Source: Aquabacterium sp. (GTDB taxonomy: Bacteria; Pseudomonadota; Gammaproteobacteria; Burkholderiales; Burkholderiaceae_C). Taken from it: a stretch of 64,000 nt of DNA. The notes beneath the pieces are model-generated. The model was not told the origin of the DNA, did no database searches, and saw only the letters and a list, made by a program, of their open reading frames with translations. Positions 48,130 to 56,924 of the stretch are shown here, in pieces (position 1 is the stretch's first letter; each line of letters opens with the position of its first letter). The translations under genes and the position numbers were made by a program. The DNA lies in NCBI RefSeq assembly GCF_016195855.1, contig NZ_JACPYU010000025.1:36953-100952 (forward strand). The letters run 5' to 3'.

Positions 48130-49578
48130 ATGAACACCACCTTGCTTGCGTTTGTGATCCTGTATCTCGTCGGCACGATGGGCATCGGCATCTACGCTGG
48201 CACCCGCATCAAGAGCACCACGGACTTCGCCATCGCCGGCCGCAGCCTGCCGCTGGCCATGGTGATCACCACGACGTTTGCCACCTGGTTCGGCGCCGAA
48301 ACGGTGATGGGCATCCCTGCCAAGTTCGTGCAAGGCGGGCTGAACGCCGTGGTGGAAGACCCGTTTGGCGCCTCGATGTGCCTGGTGCTGGTGGGCGCCT
48401 TCTTCGCCTCGCGCCTGTACAAGATGAGCTTGCTCACCATCGGTGACTTCTACCGCCACCGTTTTGGCGAAGGCGTTGAAATTTTCTGCTCCATCGCCAT
48501 CATCCTGAGCTACCTGGGCTGGGTGGCCGCGCAGATCACGGCCCTGGGCCTGGTGTTCTCGGTGCTGTCGGGTGGGGCCATTGCACCGGCCACCGGCATG
48601 ATCATCGGGACCTCGCTGGTGCTGGTCTACGTGCTGATCGGCGGCATGCTGGCCGTGGCCTGGACGGACTTCATCCAGATGATCGTGCTGGTCGTGGGCC
48701 TGTCCCTGATCGCCGTGATGGCCGGCCACCAGGCCGGTGGCGCCGACAAGGTGCTGGACATGGCCAAGGCCAACGAGTGGTTCAAGATCCTGCCGGAAGC
48801 CACGCCCAAGGGCTGGATCTTCTTCATCGGCACGGCCGTGACCATGATGCTGGGCTCGATCCCGCAGCAGGACGTGTTCCAGCGCGTGATGTCGGCCAAA
48901 GACAGCCAGACGGCCCGCAATGGCGCCATGATCGGTGGCTTCAGCTACCTGGCCTTTGCCTTCGTGCCCATGTTCATCGTGGCCTCGTCGCTGATCATCA
49001 TGCCGGCCGAGACCAAGGAGCTGCTGGCCAATGACCCGCAGAAGGTGCTGCCCACCCTGATCCTGACCAAGATGCCGCTGATCGCCCAGATCTTCTTCTT
49101 CGGCGCCCTGGTGTCGGCCATCAAGTCGACGTCGTCGGCCACCCTGCTGGCGCCCTCGACCAGCTTTGTCGAGAACATCCTCAAGAACATCCATCCCGGC
49201 ATGAGCGACCGCCAGGTGCTGCTGTCGCTGCGGATCACCATCCTGGTCTTCACGGCGCTGGTGCTGACCTACGCCATCAAGATGCAGGGCACGGCCATTT
49301 ATGACCTGGTGTCCTCGGCTTACCAGGTCACCCTGGTGGGCGCCTTCGTGCCACTGACGTTTGGCCTGTACTGGGGCCGCGCCACCACACAAGGCGCCAT
49401 CCTGTCCATCGCGGGGGGCATTGGTGTGTGGGCATTGTTCCTGGCCAACAGCGCCTGGGGCGAGTTGTTCCCGGGGCAGTTGGCCGGCCTGATCGCCGCG
49501 CTGGCCGGCATGGTGCTGGGCTCCCTGCTGCCGCAGGTGGTTCCCGACCACCGCGCCCGCGAAGCCCACATGGCCTGA
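48130..49578 (+). CDS. Sodium:solute symporter (SSS family)
   Basis: The protein has 482 residues and about 13 TM helices, with SSS-family motifs: YAGTRIKSTTDFAIAGRSLPLAMVITTTFATWFGAETVMG near the N-terminus, GGMLAVAWTDFIQMIVLVVG, GSIPQQDVFQRVMSAKD and SAIKSTSSATLLAPSTSFVENI, the last covering the sodium-site serines. It couples sodium entry to uptake of an unknown organic solute. The ATG at 48130 is chosen from the conserved N-terminal helix. A 7-bp hairpin without a T-run (49614-49637, GGCCTGC/GCAGGCC) follows the gene and may slow transcription before fmdB. Confidence 0.88.
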   Translation: MNTTLLAFVILYLVGTMGIGIYAGTRIKSTTDFAIAGRSLPLAMVITTTFATWFGAETVMGIPAKFVQGGLNAVVEDPFGASMCLVLVGAFFASRLYKMSLLTIGDFYRHRFGEGVEIFCSIAIILSYLGWVAAQITALGLVFSVLSGGAIAPATGMIIGTSLVLVYVLIGGMLAVAWTDFIQMIVLVVGLSLIAVMAGHQAGGADKVLDMAKANEWFKILPEATPKGWIFFIGTAVTMMLGSIPQQDVFQRVMSAKDSQTARNGAMIGGFSYLAFAFVPMFIVASSLIIMPAETKELLANDPQKVLPTLILTKMPLIAQIFFFGALVSAIKSTSSATLLAPSTSFVENILKNIHPGMSDRQVLLSLRITILVFTALVLTYAIKMQGTAIYDLVSSAYQVTLVGAFVPLTFGLYWGRATTQGAILSIAGGIGVWALFLANSAWGELFPGQLAGLIAALAGMVLGSLLPQVVPDHRAREAHMA

Positions 49579-49613
49579 AATCGCCGCCAACCCGTGTTCA
49601 TGGGGCAGGACTT

Positions 49614-49637
49614 GGCCTGCTCTTGAAACGGCAGGCC
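49614..49637 (+). other. Hairpin between the symporter gene and fmdB
   Basis: GGCCTGC and GCAGGCC form a perfect 7-bp stem with a 10-base loop, 36 bases after the symporter stop. There is no following T-run, so it is not a classical intrinsic terminator. Confidence 0.3.
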
Positions 49638-49686
49638 TGCGCCCCAACTAGAATGGCGTCTTCACGGGATTGCCCGAGGTTTTCAC

Positions 49687-50025
49687 ATGCCGATTTACGC
49701 TTACCGCTGCGAGTCCTGTGGTCACGTCAAGGATGTCTTGCAAAAGATCTCTGACCCGGTGCTGACCACCTGCCCTGCTTGTGGCGCCGAGTCCTTCAAG
49801 AAACAGATCACCGCCGCCGGCTTCCAGCTCAAGGGCTCGGGCTGGTATGTCACCGACTTCCGGGGTGGCTCGGGTGGCACCAGCGCCCCGGCCGCCGGCG
49901 CGGCTGCCGCATCCACGGCAACGGCGGCGGCTGCATCCGACAGCGGCGCGTCCTCGTCGTCTTCATCCTCTTCGGGCGGCGACACGGCCGCCGGCGGTTG
50001 CGGCACATCCTGCGCCTGCCACTGA
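49687..50025 (+). CDS. FmdB-family zinc-ribbon protein with low-complexity tail
   Basis: The protein has 112 residues. Residues 1-45 form the FmdB/CxxC_CxxC zinc ribbon (MPIYAYRCESCGHVKDV; TTCPACGAESFKKQITAAGF). The remainder is a low-complexity Gly/Ala/Ser tract including an eight-serine run, ending in a second cysteine-rich cluster, GGCGTSCACH. The zinc ribbon suggests a nucleic-acid or small regulatory role; its function is not known. It is the first gene of the fmdB-DUF502-aspS block, 27 bases ahead of DUF502. The start is the ATG at 49687. Confidence 0.85.
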   Translation: MPIYAYRCESCGHVKDVLQKISDPVLTTCPACGAESFKKQITAAGFQLKGSGWYVTDFRGGSGGTSAPAAGAAAASTATAAAASDSGASSSSSSSSGGDTAAGGCGTSCACH

Positions 50026-50052
50026 CGCCAAGCCCCCAACACAAGGCACCAT

Positions 50053-50715
50053 GTGAAGAAATACATCCTTACCGGGCTGCTCGTCTGGTTGCCGCTGGCC
50101 ATCACCATCTGGGTGCTGATGAACGTCGTCGGCACGCTCGATGGCGTGTTTGCCTGGGTGGTCGTCGCAGCCCAGACGGTGCTGCCCGAAAGCCTGCGCC
50201 CCCTGCTGCAGGACCTGCGCAACATCCCCGGCCTGAGCGTCATCGTCGTCGTGACGGCCCTGTGGCTGACCGGCGTGGCCGTGACCAATATGGCCGGCCA
50301 GTGGATCCTCAACCAGTCGAACCGGATGTTCTCCAACATCCCCATCGTCAAGAGCATCTACACCTCGGTCAAGCAGGTGTCCGACACGCTGTTTTCCAGC
50401 AGCGGCCAGGCCTTCCGTGAGGCGGTGCTGGTGCAATACCCCCGTGCCGGCTCCTGGACGATCGCTTTCGTGACTGGCAAGCCCAGCGGCGAAGTGGCGC
50501 AGCACCTGCCCGCCGACATGGTGACGCTGTATGTGCCCACCACGCCCAACCCGACCTCCGGCTTCATGCTGATGGTGCCGCGCGCCGACGTCGTGGCCCT
50601 GCACATGTCGGTGGACGAGGCGCTCAAGTACATCATTTCCATGGGTGTGGTGGCCCCGCCGCCTTCGGCCGCGCCGGGCAGTTTGCCTCCGGTCACGCCA
50701 ACGACCCAATCCTGA
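50053..50715 (+). CDS. DUF502 membrane protein
   Basis: The protein has 220 residues with two TM segments (about 5-28 and 60-85) and a conserved soluble core (SNIPIVKSIYTSVKQVSDTLFS, AVLVQYPRAGSWTIAFVTG, LYVPTTPNPTSGFMLMVPRADVV), all characteristic of DUF502. The family function is unknown, possibly membrane homeostasis. The start is GTG at 50053; the ATG two bases earlier is out of frame. The tail is Pro-rich. The fmdB-DUF502-aspS order is typical of Burkholderiales and suggests cotranscription. Confidence 0.88.
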   Translation: MKKYILTGLLVWLPLAITIWVLMNVVGTLDGVFAWVVVAAQTVLPESLRPLLQDLRNIPGLSVIVVVTALWLTGVAVTNMAGQWILNQSNRMFSNIPIVKSIYTSVKQVSDTLFSSSGQAFREAVLVQYPRAGSWTIAFVTGKPSGEVAQHLPADMVTLYVPTTPNPTSGFMLMVPRADVVALHMSVDEALKYIISMGVVAPPPSAAPGSLPPVTPTTQS

Positions 50716-50787
50716 ACGACAATCGAGGGTTTCGGGCCTGCGCACAATGCGTGGGCCGCGTGACCCTCATCTCGGAGAAAACCAACA

Positions 50788-52587
50788 ATGCGCACCACTT
50801 ACTGTGGTCTGGTCAGCGAAGCGCTGATGGGCCAGACCGTGACGCTGATGGGCTGGGCCCACCGTCGCCGCGACCACGGCGGCGTGATCTTCATTGACAT
50901 GCGCGACCGCGAAGGTCTGGTGCAGGTGGTGTTCGACCCCGACCGTGCCGATTCCTTCAAGATCGCCGAAGACGTGCGCAACGAGTTCTGCCTGAAGGTG
51001 ACCGGCGTTGTGCGCGCCCGCCCCGCCGGCACCGAAAACGCTGGCCTGACCAGCGGCAAGATCGAGGTGCTGGGCCACACGCTGGAAGTGCTGAACGCTT
51101 CCGTGACGCCTCCCTTCCAGATCGACGACGAAAACCTGTCTGAGACGACCCGCCTGACGCACCGCGTGCTGGACCTGCGTCGTCCCTACATGCAAAAGAA
51201 CCTGATGCTGCGCTACCGCGTGGCCATGGAAGCGCGCAAGTTCCTGGACGAGCACGGCTTTGTCGACATCGAAACCCCGATGCTGACCAAGTCCACACCC
51301 GAAGGGGCCCGCGACTACCTGGTGCCCTCGCGCGTGCACGATGGCGCGTTCTTCGCCCTGCCCCAGTCGCCCCAGTTGTTCAAACAGCTGCTGATGGTGG
51401 CCGGCTTTGACCGCTACTACCAGATCACCAAGTGCTTCCGCGACGAAGACCTGCGCGCCGATCGCCAGCCCGAATTCACCCAGATCGATATTGAAACGAG
51501 CTTCCTGACCGAGCAGGAAATCCGTGACATGTTCGAAGGCATGATCCGCCACGTCTTCATGAAGGCGTTGAATGTGGACCTGGGCGTGTACCCGGTCATG
51601 AAGTACGCCGACGCGATGCACCGCTTTGGCTCCGACAAGCCTGACCTGCGCGTCAAGCTGGAGTTCACCGAGCTGACCGACGTGATGGCCGATGTGGACT
51701 TCAAGGTCTTCTCCACCCCCGCCACGACCAAGGGCGGCCGCGTGGTGGCCCTGTGCGTGCCCGGTGGCGGCACCATGTCCCGCGGTGAAATTGACGCCTA
51801 CACCGAGTTCGTCAAGATCTACGGTGCCAAGGGCCTGGCCTGGATCAAGGTCAACGAAGTTGCGAAGGGCCGCGAGGGCCTGCAATCGCCCATCGTCAAG
51901 AACCTGCACGACGCGGCCATTGCCAAGATCCTGGAGCGCACCGGCGCCAAGGACGGCGACTTGATCTTCTTCGGCGCCGACAAGGAAAAGATCGTCAACG
52001 ACGCCATCGGCGCGCTGCGCCTGAAGGTCGGTCACTCCGACTTCGGCAAGAAGGCCGGCCTGTTCGAAGACCGCTGGGCCCCGCTGTGGGTGGTGGACTT
52101 CCCGATGTTCGAGTACGACGACGACGGCGAACGCTGGAACGCCGTGCACCACCCCTTCACCGCCCCGAAGGATGGTCACGAAGACTACATGGACACCGAT
52201 CCGGGCAAGTGCATTGCCAAGGCCTACGACATGGTGCTCAACGGCTGGGAACTGGGTGGCGGCTCGATCCGTATCCACCGCGCCGAGGTGCAGTCCAAGG
52301 TGTTCAAGGCCCTGAACATCACCGACGAAGACGCCAAGGTCAAGTTTGGCTTCCTGCTGGATGCGCTGCAGTACGGTGCGCCCCCGCACGGTGGCCTGGC
52401 CTTCGGCCTGGATCGCCTGGTCACGCTGATGACCAAGGCCGAGTCGATCCGCGACGTGATCGCCTTCCCCAAGACGCAGCGAGCCCAGTGTCTGCTGACC
52501 GGTGCCCCGTCGCTGGTCGACGAGAAGCAACTGCGCGAGTTGCACATCCGCCTGCGCAACGCAGGGGCGACGACGCCAGCGGCTTAA
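50788..52587 (+). CDS. aspS: Aspartate-tRNA(Asp/Asn) ligase
   Basis: The class IIb synthetase has 599 residues: an N-terminal OB-fold anticodon-binding domain (1-110), a catalytic core with motif 1 ([16 protein letters not shown]), motif 2 ([18 protein letters not shown]) and motif 3 ([11 protein letters not shown]), and the bacterial GAD insertion (about 290-420). [11 protein letters not shown] marks the amino-acid site. At the anticodon-binding face it has His30 ([10 protein letters not shown]), the residue of non-discriminating enzymes such as that of P. aeruginosa, where E. coli has Leu. It probably also charges tRNA-Asn for GatCAB. A terminator follows. Confidence 0.96.
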   Translation: MRTTYCGLVSEALMGQTVTLMGWAHRRRDHGGVIFIDMRDREGLVQVVFDPDRADSFKIAEDVRNEFCLKVTGVVRARPAGTENAGLTSGKIEVLGHTLEVLNASVTPPFQIDDENLSETTRLTHRVLDLRRPYMQKNLMLRYRVAMEARKFLDEHGFVDIETPMLTKSTPEGARDYLVPSRVHDGAFFALPQSPQLFKQLLMVAGFDRYYQITKCFRDEDLRADRQPEFTQIDIETSFLTEQEIRDMFEGMIRHVFMKALNVDLGVYPVMKYADAMHRFGSDKPDLRVKLEFTELTDVMADVDFKVFSTPATTKGGRVVALCVPGGGTMSRGEIDAYTEFVKIYGAKGLAWIKVNEVAKGREGLQSPIVKNLHDAAIAKILERTGAKDGDLIFFGADKEKIVNDAIGALRLKVGHSDFGKKAGLFEDRWAPLWVVDFPMFEYDDDGERWNAVHHPFTAPKDGHEDYMDTDPGKCIAKAYDMVLNGWELGGGSIRIHRAEVQSKVFKALNITDEDAKVKFGFLLDALQYGAPPHGGLAFGLDRLVTLMTKAESIRDVIAFPKTQRAQCLLTGAPSLVDEKQLRELHIRLRNAGATTPAA

Positions 52588-52649
52588 GTCACCTACAAGG
52601 ACACCCAAGAGGGGCGGTTGATCCGTGCGGCCTCTTGCGTAAACTCCTG

Positions 52650-52680
52650 CGGGCCACCCAAACGGTGGCCCGTTGTCATT
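52650..52680 (+). terminator. Probable terminator after aspS
   Basis: CGGGCCACC and GGTGGCCCG form a perfect 9-bp stem with a 5-base loop, followed by TTGTCATTT. The T-tract is broken, so termination may be partial. It lies 62 bases after the stop. Confidence 0.65.
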
Positions 52681-52710
52681 TACAGCATCACATTCTCAGG
52701 ATCGACCACC

Positions 52711-53526
52711 ATGCGCGCCGCCACCTCCGCTTTGTTGATTTCTTCCTTGGCTCTGGGGCTGGGCCTGGCCGGCTGCAAGGACAAGACCCCGCAATCGTCG
52801 ACCGAGCTCGGCAACGGCGGCTCGGTGGTCAGCGGCTCGGCGGGCCCCAAAGGTGCGCAAGGCGCAGACGCCTCGCTGGTGAAGTGCGACAGCCCCGTGG
52901 CCACGCTGGCCCTGGCCGAGAACCCCGATGGCTACACCATGAGCTCGCACTACCAGTTGCCCGCCTCGCCTGTGCCGCTCATCAAATTGCTGGCACAGCA
53001 AAGTGGGTGCTTTCGGGTGGTTGATCGCGCGGCCGGCCTGCGCAACACCATGCAGGAGTCGCAATTGAAGGAGGCCGGCATCGTGCGCGCCGACAGCACG
53101 GTGCACAAAGGCAAGGGCTATGAGGCGCAGTACACCATCATCCCCAGCCTGACCTTCAGCGAGCAGGAGGCGGGGCGCGGCATAGCCGGCGTCATCGCCA
53201 GCATCCCGGTGCTGCGTGACATCGCCGGGCTGGCGGGCCTGCTGGAGCAGGTCAAGCTGAAAGAAGCCCAGGTGGCCCTGCTGCTGACCGACAACGAAAC
53301 CACCGAACAACTGGCCGCCGCCACGGGCTCGGCGCGCACCACCGACCTGGGCCTGGGCGGCCTGCTGGTCACCAAGCTGGGCGGCGGTGCCGGCCTGGGG
53401 TGGAGCAACACCAATGAAGGCAAGGTGATCGCCGCGGCCTTCCTGGACGCGCACAACAAGCTGGTGGTGCAGGTGCGCGAACTGCAAGCCAAAACCTTGC
53501 CCCCCGCCGTGGCCACACGGAAATGA
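52711..53526 (+). CDS. CsgG-like lipoprotein
   Basis: The protein has 271 residues with a lipoprotein signal peptide (lipobox LAGC, Cys at about 21). A flexible Gly/Ser-rich linker (about 25-60) is followed by a domain resembling CsgG/HfaB proteins: LIKLLAQQSGCFRVVDRAAGLRNTMQESQLKEAG, YEAQYTIIPSLTFSEQE, VALLLTDNETTEQLAAATGSAR. Curli or other surface-assembly genes are not present, so the role is open. The ATG at 52711 is chosen for the signal peptide; the frame is open 93 bases further upstream. The stop overlaps the nudB start (ATGA), so the genes are coupled. Confidence 0.68.
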   Translation: MRAATSALLISSLALGLGLAGCKDKTPQSSTELGNGGSVVSGSAGPKGAQGADASLVKCDSPVATLALAENPDGYTMSSHYQLPASPVPLIKLLAQQSGCFRVVDRAAGLRNTMQESQLKEAGIVRADSTVHKGKGYEAQYTIIPSLTFSEQEAGRGIAGVIASIPVLRDIAGLAGLLEQVKLKEAQVALLLTDNETTEQLAAATGSARTTDLGLGGLLVTKLGGGAGLGWSNTNEGKVIAAAFLDAHNKLVVQVRELQAKTLPPAVATRK

Positions 53527-53990
53527 CGCCCCACAAGATCCCCGAATCGGTGCTGGTGGTGATCTACACGCCAGAGCTGGATGTCTTGCTGATCGAGCGC
53601 GCCAAGCAACCCGGCTTCTGGCAAAGCGTGACCGGCTCCAAGGACACGCTGGACGAGCCCTGGGTGGAAACCGCCATCCGTGAGGTGCGGGAAGAAACCG
53701 GCATCGTGGTGGGCGCGCCCGAGGTGCCCAAGCCCGCCCTGGCCGACTGGGCCGTGGAGAACGTTTACGAGATCTACCCGGTGTGGCGCCACCGTTATGC
53801 CCCCGGCGTGACCCACAACACCGAGCGCGTCTTTGGCCTGCGTGTCCCGCACGGCACCCCCATCACCCTGGCGCCTCGCGAGCACACCCAGTACGTCTGG
53901 TTGCCCTACCAGGAGGCGGCCGACCGTTGTTTTTCGCCATCCAACGCCGAGGCCATCTTGCAGTTGCCCCAGCGCATCACCCCTCGGTGA
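53523..53990 (+). CDS. nudB: Dihydroneopterin triphosphate diphosphatase
   Basis: The Nudix hydrolase of 155 residues removes pyrophosphate from dihydroneopterin triphosphate in folate synthesis. The Nudix box reads GSKDTLDEPWVETAIREVREETGI (about 40-63). Length and the surrounding FWQSVTGS and WRHRYAPGVTHNTERVFGL motifs match NudB. It follows aspS, as in E. coli, apart from the interposed CsgG-like lipoprotein, whose stop codon it overlaps. Confidence 0.9.
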   Translation: MTPHKIPESVLVVIYTPELDVLLIERAKQPGFWQSVTGSKDTLDEPWVETAIREVREETGIVVGAPEVPKPALADWAVENVYEIYPVWRHRYAPGVTHNTERVFGLRVPHGTPITLAPREHTQYVWLPYQEAADRCFSPSNAEAILQLPQRITPR

Positions 53991-54129
53991 GGTCTGCCAG
54001 GCCTGCTGCGGCAGGTCAAACAGGCAAGCAGACGGGGAAAGCCCCCGCTTGAAACAGCGCTCAAAGCCCCGCAGATGCGGTTATCTTTGACACCATAGGG
54101 TTGCCCTTGTTTCGCTGCCGAACATTGCC

Positions 54130-54942
54130 GTGCTGAATCCGCTCCAGTCCTCCTTGCTGCCGCCGTCCACGCTGTCCTCCAGGAGCCTGCGTGTGGCCAC
54201 GTACAACATCCACAAAGGTGTGCGGGGGCTGGGGCCCACCAAGCGCCTGGAAATCCACAACCTGGGGCTGGCGGTGGAGGCCATGGACGCCGACATCGTC
54301 TGCCTGCAGGAGGTGCGGCGCTTTCACCATACCGACGCGCAGCGTTTCTCCAGGACCGACTTTGGCCCACTGTGCTGGCCCAATGTGCCGCAAGCCGAGT
54401 ACCTGGCGCCGGAAGGCTATGAGGTGGCCTACCGCACCAATGCGGTCACCAAGAACGGCGAGCATGGCAATGCCCTGCTGGCGCGCTGGCCACTGGGCCA
54501 CATCGGGCACCATGACGTCTCTGACCACCGTTTCGAGCAACGCGGCTTCCTGCATGTGTCGGTTCACTGGCGTGGCGTGGAGATCCATGTGGTGGTGGTG
54601 CACCTTGGCCTGATCCACGCCAGCCGCGTCAGGCAGGCCGAACGTCTGGCGCAACTGGTGCAGGAGCACATCCCGCCGGGCGTGCCCGTCGTGATCGCGG
54701 GCGACTTCAACGACTGGAACGAGAAGCTCGACGCCATCCTGGAGTCAGCGGGCATGAAGCGCGCCAGTGTGGGTGATGCCGAGCGCACCCCCACCTTCCC
54801 CTCGCTGGTGCCCGTGCTGGCGCTGGACCGCGTCTACACACGGGGCATGCACTGCCAGTCCATCATGGTGCCGCGAGGAGGTGCCTGGGCCCGGCTGTCT
54901 GACCATTTGCCGCTGGTGGTGGAGCTGGATCTGGCGTCCTGA
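54130..54942 (+). CDS. Endonuclease/exonuclease/phosphatase-family protein (YbhP-like)
   Basis: The protein has 270 residues and the EEP fold: LRVATYNIHKGVRG, DIVCLQEVRRF (metal Glu), VIAGDFNDWNE (catalytic Asp/Asn), ALDRVYTRG and a terminal SDHLPLVVEL (catalytic His). No signal peptide is evident. The start appears to be GTG at 54130, with the domain beginning at about 20. It lies 2 bases ahead of clsB, the same pairing as ybhP-clsB in E. coli, so a role in phospholipid turnover is plausible; the substrate is unproven. Confidence 0.85.
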   Translation: MLNPLQSSLLPPSTLSSRSLRVATYNIHKGVRGLGPTKRLEIHNLGLAVEAMDADIVCLQEVRRFHHTDAQRFSRTDFGPLCWPNVPQAEYLAPEGYEVAYRTNAVTKNGEHGNALLARWPLGHIGHHDVSDHRFEQRGFLHVSVHWRGVEIHVVVVHLGLIHASRVRQAERLAQLVQEHIPPGVPVVIAGDFNDWNEKLDAILESAGMKRASVGDAERTPTFPSLVPVLALDRVYTRGMHCQSIMVPRGGAWARLSDHLPLVVELDLAS

Positions 54943-54944
54943 TC

Positions 54945-56264
54945 ATGCGCGACAAAGCATCCCCGGACAAGGAGGCGGATGAGTCGCTCAGAAGGCTGGC
55001 CTGGTATGCCCAGCGCAAGCCGGTGTTCACGGGTGGCAACCAGGTCAAGCTCCTGCGTGGTGGCAAGGAGCTGTTTCCCGCCTTGAGCGACTGCATCGAC
55101 CGGGCGCGCAGCAGCGTGTGGCTGGCGCTCTACATCGTGTCGCCACTGGGGCAAAGCGGTGGCGTGCTGCAATCGCTCAAACGCGCGGCGCGGCGCGGTG
55201 TCCATGTGCACCTGGTGGTCGATGGCTTTGGCTCCGGTGAGGCACCGCAGAGCATGTGGCACGAGCTGGAGAAGGCCGGCGTGAAGCTGGCCATCTATCG
55301 CCCCATGCACAGGCTGTGGGGACTGCTGGATACCAGCCAGTGGCGGCGCATGCACATGAAGCTGTGCGTGGTCGACGACGAGCATGCCTTTGTGGGCGGC
55401 ATCAACCTGATCGACGACCACTATGACCTCACGCACGGTTGGTCGGACCTGCCGCGCCTGGACTATGCGGTTCAGGCACAAGGCCCTGTGATCACGCCGA
55501 TGCTGCACACCATCAAGGCGGTGTGGACCCGCGCGCAATTCGGCCGGGACTGGCGTGACGACCTCAGCCACCTCATGCAGGACAAGCACAAGCTCAAGCG
55601 CCTGAGGCACTGGGTGCAGCAGGCCCGCATGCGGCTGAACCCGCGTGAGCAAGGCAAGCTGGCGCACGGTGCGGCGCTGCATGTGCCCATGCGCAGTGCT
55701 TTTGTGCTGCGCGACAACCTGCGTCAACGGCGCACCATCGAGCAATCGGCGCTGCAAGCCATCAACCGGGCCCGCCAGCGCATCGACATCGTCACGCCCT
55801 ACTTCTACCCTCGTCGCCCGATCCGGCTGGCGCTGCGCGCGGCTGCGGCGCGGGGGGTAGCCGTGCGCCTGCTGCTGCAAGGCAAGCTGGACTTCCAGAT
55901 CGCCGGCCTGGCCGCACGCGTGCTGTACGGTGAGATGCAGCAGCAAGGCGTGCGCATCTTCGAGTACCAGCCGGCCTTTCTGCATGCCAAGGTGCTGTGC
56001 GTGGACGACGAGTGGGCCACGGTCGGCTCGTCCAACCTCGACCCCTTGTCGCTGGTGCTGAACCTGGAGGCCAACCTCATCATCAAGGACCGGGCGTTTG
56101 TGCGTTCACTGTCGGGCGCATTGAGCGTGGACTTTGCCCAAAGCCGTGAAATCCTTCAGGCAGAGGCCACCTCTTCGCGCTGGATCACACGCCTGCGGCG
56201 CGGCTTTGTGCGCCAGTTGGCCAAGGCCTATCTGCGGCTGGCCGGGGCGGCTGGGCGTTATTGA
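54945..56264 (+). CDS. clsB: Cardiolipin synthase B
   Basis: The phospholipase-D-family enzyme has 439 residues and makes cardiolipin from phosphatidylglycerol or other donors at the inner membrane. Two HKD motifs are intact: HMKLCVVDDEHAFVGGINL and HAKVLCVDDEWATVGSSNLD. No N-terminal TM pair is present, which matches ClsB rather than ClsA. The C-terminal basic-hydrophobic helix (RWITRLRRGFVRQLAKAYLRLAG) may attach it to the membrane. The gene follows the EEP gene directly and converges on the CobC-type phosphatase gene. Confidence 0.92.
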   Translation: MRDKASPDKEADESLRRLAWYAQRKPVFTGGNQVKLLRGGKELFPALSDCIDRARSSVWLALYIVSPLGQSGGVLQSLKRAARRGVHVHLVVDGFGSGEAPQSMWHELEKAGVKLAIYRPMHRLWGLLDTSQWRRMHMKLCVVDDEHAFVGGINLIDDHYDLTHGWSDLPRLDYAVQAQGPVITPMLHTIKAVWTRAQFGRDWRDDLSHLMQDKHKLKRLRHWVQQARMRLNPREQGKLAHGAALHVPMRSAFVLRDNLRQRRTIEQSALQAINRARQRIDIVTPYFYPRRPIRLALRAAAARGVAVRLLLQGKLDFQIAGLAARVLYGEMQQQGVRIFEYQPAFLHAKVLCVDDEWATVGSSNLDPLSLVLNLEANLIIKDRAFVRSLSGALSVDFAQSREILQAEATSSRWITRLRRGFVRQLAKAYLRLAGAAGRY

Positions 56265-56306
56265 GTGCGTACCGGGCGCAGCGTCGGTGCCAGGCGCTGG
56301 GCCGCT

Positions 56307-56909
56307 TCACAAGCTGAACTGACGGCACTGCCCGTAAGCCGGGGGTGCGGGCCATTGCACCGCCCGGGTGGGGCGATCTGATCGGGTACTCAGCCACGCC
56401 AGCGTCAGCATCCACCCTGCGTGGCCGACCACGAGCTGGGGGCCGTCAGCAAGCCCGCTGCGCGACAGGCGTGCGCGGGCAGCCCAATCCCCTACCCGAC
56501 GGAACAGGTCGGCCAGGCTCTCGCCACCGCCCGGTGCATGGTGAAGGAAGTCGCCGCACCAGGCGTCCACCTCTGCATGCTCGATGGTCGACCATGGGCG
56601 GCCATCCCAATCACCGAAGTCCATCTCCTGCAAGGCTGGATCGATGTGGTGGCGCCAGCCCCAGGTGCGCAGCACCCACCCGACCGCAGCGCAGCGCCCC
56701 AGCGGCGAGGTGTGGATCACGTGAGGTAAGCCATGCCGACGCGCCTGCTGGCGGATGCGGTGCGCCAGGCGTTTGGCCTTGCGTTTGTCGATGGGCACAT
56801 CGGTCTGGCCGATGCAGCGCCCGGCCACATCGCGCGGGCGCGGATGGCGCCAGACCCAGCAGGCGCTGGGTTGCGGCGGCAAGCTGTCAAGCTCGGGCGT
56901 CATCGTCAT
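56307..56909 (-). CDS. Alpha-ribazole phosphatase-like histidine phosphatase (CobC type)
   Basis: The phosphatase has about 200 residues. The catalytic histidine lies in WRHPRPRD, a divergent form of the RHG motif; further signatures are GQTDVPIDKRKAKRLAHRI, HTSPLGRCAAVGWVL, MDFGDWDGRPWSTIEHAEVDAW and the second His in VVGHAGWM. Position as the last gene of the cobalamin operon and the DFGDWDGRPW motif support removal of the 5'-phosphate of alpha-ribazole or cobalamin phosphate. The start is uncertain: ATG 56909 (used here), ATG 56903 or GTG 56918. It begins 15 bases after the cobS stop. Confidence 0.82.
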   Translation of the reverse strand: MTMTPELDSLPPQPSACWVWRHPRPRDVAGRCIGQTDVPIDKRKAKRLAHRIRQQARRHGLPHVIHTSPLGRCAAVGWVLRTWGWRHHIDPALQEMDFGDWDGRPWSTIEHAEVDAWCGDFLHHAPGGGESLADLFRRVGDWAARARLSRSGLADGPQLVVGHAGWMLTLAWLSTRSDRPTRAVQWPAPPAYGQCRQFSL

Positions 56910-56924
56910 CGACAGCACTCGCCA

